From: Baylisascaris procyonis
Lineage: Eukaryota > Nematoda > Chromadorea > Rhabditida > Ascarididae
Assembly: GCA_037389465.1 (NCBI GenBank)
Contig: JAZARR010000093.1
Location: 1,364,001 to 1,428,000 of the forward strand
Direction: 5' to 3'
Length of the DNA: 64,000 nucleotides
The notes beneath the pieces are model-generated. The model worked only from the letters and a program-made list of their open reading frames with translations. It did not search any database and was not told the DNA's origin. Numbering within the stretch: the first letter of the stretch is position 1; each line of letters begins with the position of its first letter. Of this stretch, positions 62,080 to 64,000 are shown piece after piece. Made by a program: the position numbers and the translations under genes.

Positions 62080-63340
62080 CTTCAGCTATCACCTGTATTA
62101 AATTGATCTATTATCTCTATTCTGAATAATAGCTCAGTGATTTGATATATCGATCCATTGTGTCATCTGTTCGAAGCTTCTTTCTCAGTGATGTTTTACC
62201 AAGCAAATTATGGAAAATGAAGTAAAATGAATAAGTACTACAAACATATAATCGTTCTATATTGAAGTGGTCTAATTTTTGCAATATGTAATCTGTAGAT
62301 AAATCGAAAATCTGTAGCCGTCAATTGTAGGGAGTAAAATTTTATAAAAATTTATTTGTGATATTCATTGGCGTCCACTACATCGGTCGCTCATCATTTC
62401 GAGTGCTTAACTTGCAGATGTTACAACAAGTGGAAATATGCACCAATGAGCTAAAGACCGTCGCCCGAACCAACATACAGAGTCAAGGTGAATCGTGGAT
62501 TAAAATAGTTCACATAGCTTTCTTACTCTAGCGATTCTACAAACCAAACAAACCTTTTCTAGGATGAACTACAAGGCAAAATTGATTTGCATATTGACAT
62601 GCCCATGATTCGTGCAAAGGGGACCAGTGGGAAGAAATTGGATAAGAGGTCACCTTAAGATTGATGTTATAGTTGCCAAATTTGAAGATGCTGGAAAAAC
62701 AGACAAACAGACACGACACGCATTCATAAGCACGGGCATGATGTCATCGGTTTTTAGGAAACATAAAAATTATATGGAATCCTCAAAACGAGTTTTCATA
62801 TTTTCGGTACTGTTGATTTCGGATCAAAAAACGTGCAAAAAGATTCGTAAGCGATGTTTTCCTCATTGAATCATCGTTTTTAACACAGATCACTCTCAGT
62901 TCTATGATACATCAATGACTGTAAATATGTGGATTAATGGGATATGGATGGGCGCCGATCACTATACTTTTTGATGATGAGCAACAACCAATGAATGGTA
63001 TATAAGCCATGAGTATACCCGCTAAGGGTCCGATCATCAAATGAAACATAGGGAGTACGATGATTGAGACAAGTTTAACTCTTGCATTTTTTGTTTTTTC
63101 CCTCTTTCCGCTGCTACGAATCCATGAATTCCTTATTTAGCGAGAGACGACTTTTTTTTTCTTGGAATATTTTATGGATTTGCGGTTATTGTTCTACAAG
63201 AAAAGTGTTTCCCGTTTCTGCTTTTTATATAAGACTGCTTTCACTTGCAAACTATACGAGGACCTGTGGGGAGAATCGATCCAAAACATAGGCAATAAAC
63301 ACAATTCATAAAGTGAGAAAAAGAAAAATAAACCAATTAA

Positions 63341-63721
63341 ATGAAACAGTTTTGCAAGCTTGTCGCAGAATTTTCTATTCCTTCAACACCACTTACGACG
63401 AAATTTGTCTGCGCTTTAACAGTGATTCATCAGTTTTTCTATATTTTTTCAATCTGTCGAAAGTTTAATATTGCCTTTTCCTATGAACTTGTTTTTCCAA
63501 CTTTGTTTTCACATGATTTGGTTGCAGCACATCATGCTGACGGTTATGTGTGCATATATGTGTTCATAAATGTGCTATCATCTGTTCATAAGTCAGTAAC
63601 AAATAGAACAAAAACCATACAGCTCGATTGGGGAGAAGATAGCAAACAAAAAGTTCTCATTTTTTTAATGAGTTCGGTGAGGGATTTTATGGCTAATCGG
63701 GAGATAATGATGTATAAGTAA
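63341..63721 (+). CDS. Possible membrane-protein first exon (uncertain)
   Basis: A 126-codon frame starts at an ATG preceded by an A-rich, start-like context. It has a hydrophobic segment at residues about 22-40 (FVCALTVIHQFFYIFSIC) preceded by a Pro/Thr/Lys-rich stretch, and a second hydrophobic region around residues 45-62. The layout loosely recalls the N-terminus of TMEM115-type rhomboid-like proteins, but the diagnostic residues are not convincing. If real, it is probably spliced onward past the right edge. A TATATAAG lies about 340 bp upstream. Confidence 0.25.
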   Translation: MKQFCKLVAEFSIPSTPLTTKFVCALTVIHQFFYIFSICRKFNIAFSYELVFPTLFSHDLVAAHHADGYVCIYVFINVLSSVHKSVTNRTKTIQLDWGEDSKQKVLIFLMSSVRDFMANREIMMYK

Positions 63722-64000
63722 ATTGCGTATTGCATATTTACCCAAATTATTCTGACATAAATAGCCGAAAATCGCACTGCAATTCACTTTCGATTTCTCT
63801 TTGTTTTGATGTGATGTAGGCTTCAGCAGAAGGCGCACTTTCAACCTTAACGACATTTCTACTGCAGTATTCTTAGTTAGCTGAATTCAGTGATTACTTC
63901 CTCTAAAAGAGTTTCCTCGCGCTTATCCCAACTTGTTTTACCTCATAAAGATGTCACTACTCTATTAACATACTTTTCGTGTTCAATGATCAAATAATTA

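Larger units (their letters stand above)
57111..63340. other. Right-hand region without a recognised gene
   Basis: The signal-peptide and 5' exons of the minus-strand pepsin-inhibitor gene probably lie here but I cannot place them. The region contains the long hairpin at 59465-59533, a 150-codon open frame at 60675-61127 with no family match, open frames at 61267-62079, and a TATATAAG motif at about 62999 that could be a core promoter for something starting further right. Confidence 0.45.

Overview
This is an AT-rich, intron-rich eukaryotic window that reads as nematode nuclear DNA. Two exons near 55.2 and 57.1 kb carry the repeat of the pepsin inhibitor-3 (aspartyl protease inhibitor) family, which is essentially confined to nematodes such as Ascaris and the filariae. 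Splice acceptors are mostly the short nematode type (TTTCAG or TTTTAG directly before the exon). A parasitic clade III nematode is the best guess, but this is an inference from the gene families.

Layout. (1) 0.5-4.0 kb, minus strand: the first four exons of the mitochondrial succinyl-CoA ligase alpha subunit; the rest lies beyond the left edge. (2) 4-21 kb: a long stretch without a convincing host gene, holding decayed mobile DNA: a minus-strand LINE relic, a probable solo LTR, a piggyBac transposase relic and several simple repeats. (3) 21.1-44.8 kb, plus strand: one large gene, the orthologue of EDRF1. I could chain 25 exons with matching reading phases over 24.9-44.8 kb, plus a probable first exon at 21.1 kb. 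Its introns hold a ten-copy 45-bp minisatellite, a LINE fragment and G-run tracts. (4) 45-51.8 kb, plus strand: three phase-compatible exons of an unrecognised gene with a basic C-terminal tail. Its last intron contains a 376-bp solo LTR flanked by a perfect 5-bp target duplication. (5) 55-57 kb, minus strand: exons of a pepsin inhibitor-3 repeat protein. (6) 57-64 kb: no recognised gene; there is a nearly perfect 31-bp-arm hairpin, some unassigned open frames, and a possible membrane-protein first exon near the right edge.

The genes are not an obvious pathway or operon. They run as separate transcription units (minus, plus, plus, minus) separated by repeat-rich DNA. I did not find a clear novel multi-gene system. 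The most unusual items are the long hairpin, the homogeneous minisatellite next to an EDRF1 splice donor, the strand-asymmetric G-run tracts, and the unrecognised 48-52 kb gene. All exon models come from reading splice signals and family similarity by eye; none has transcript support here.
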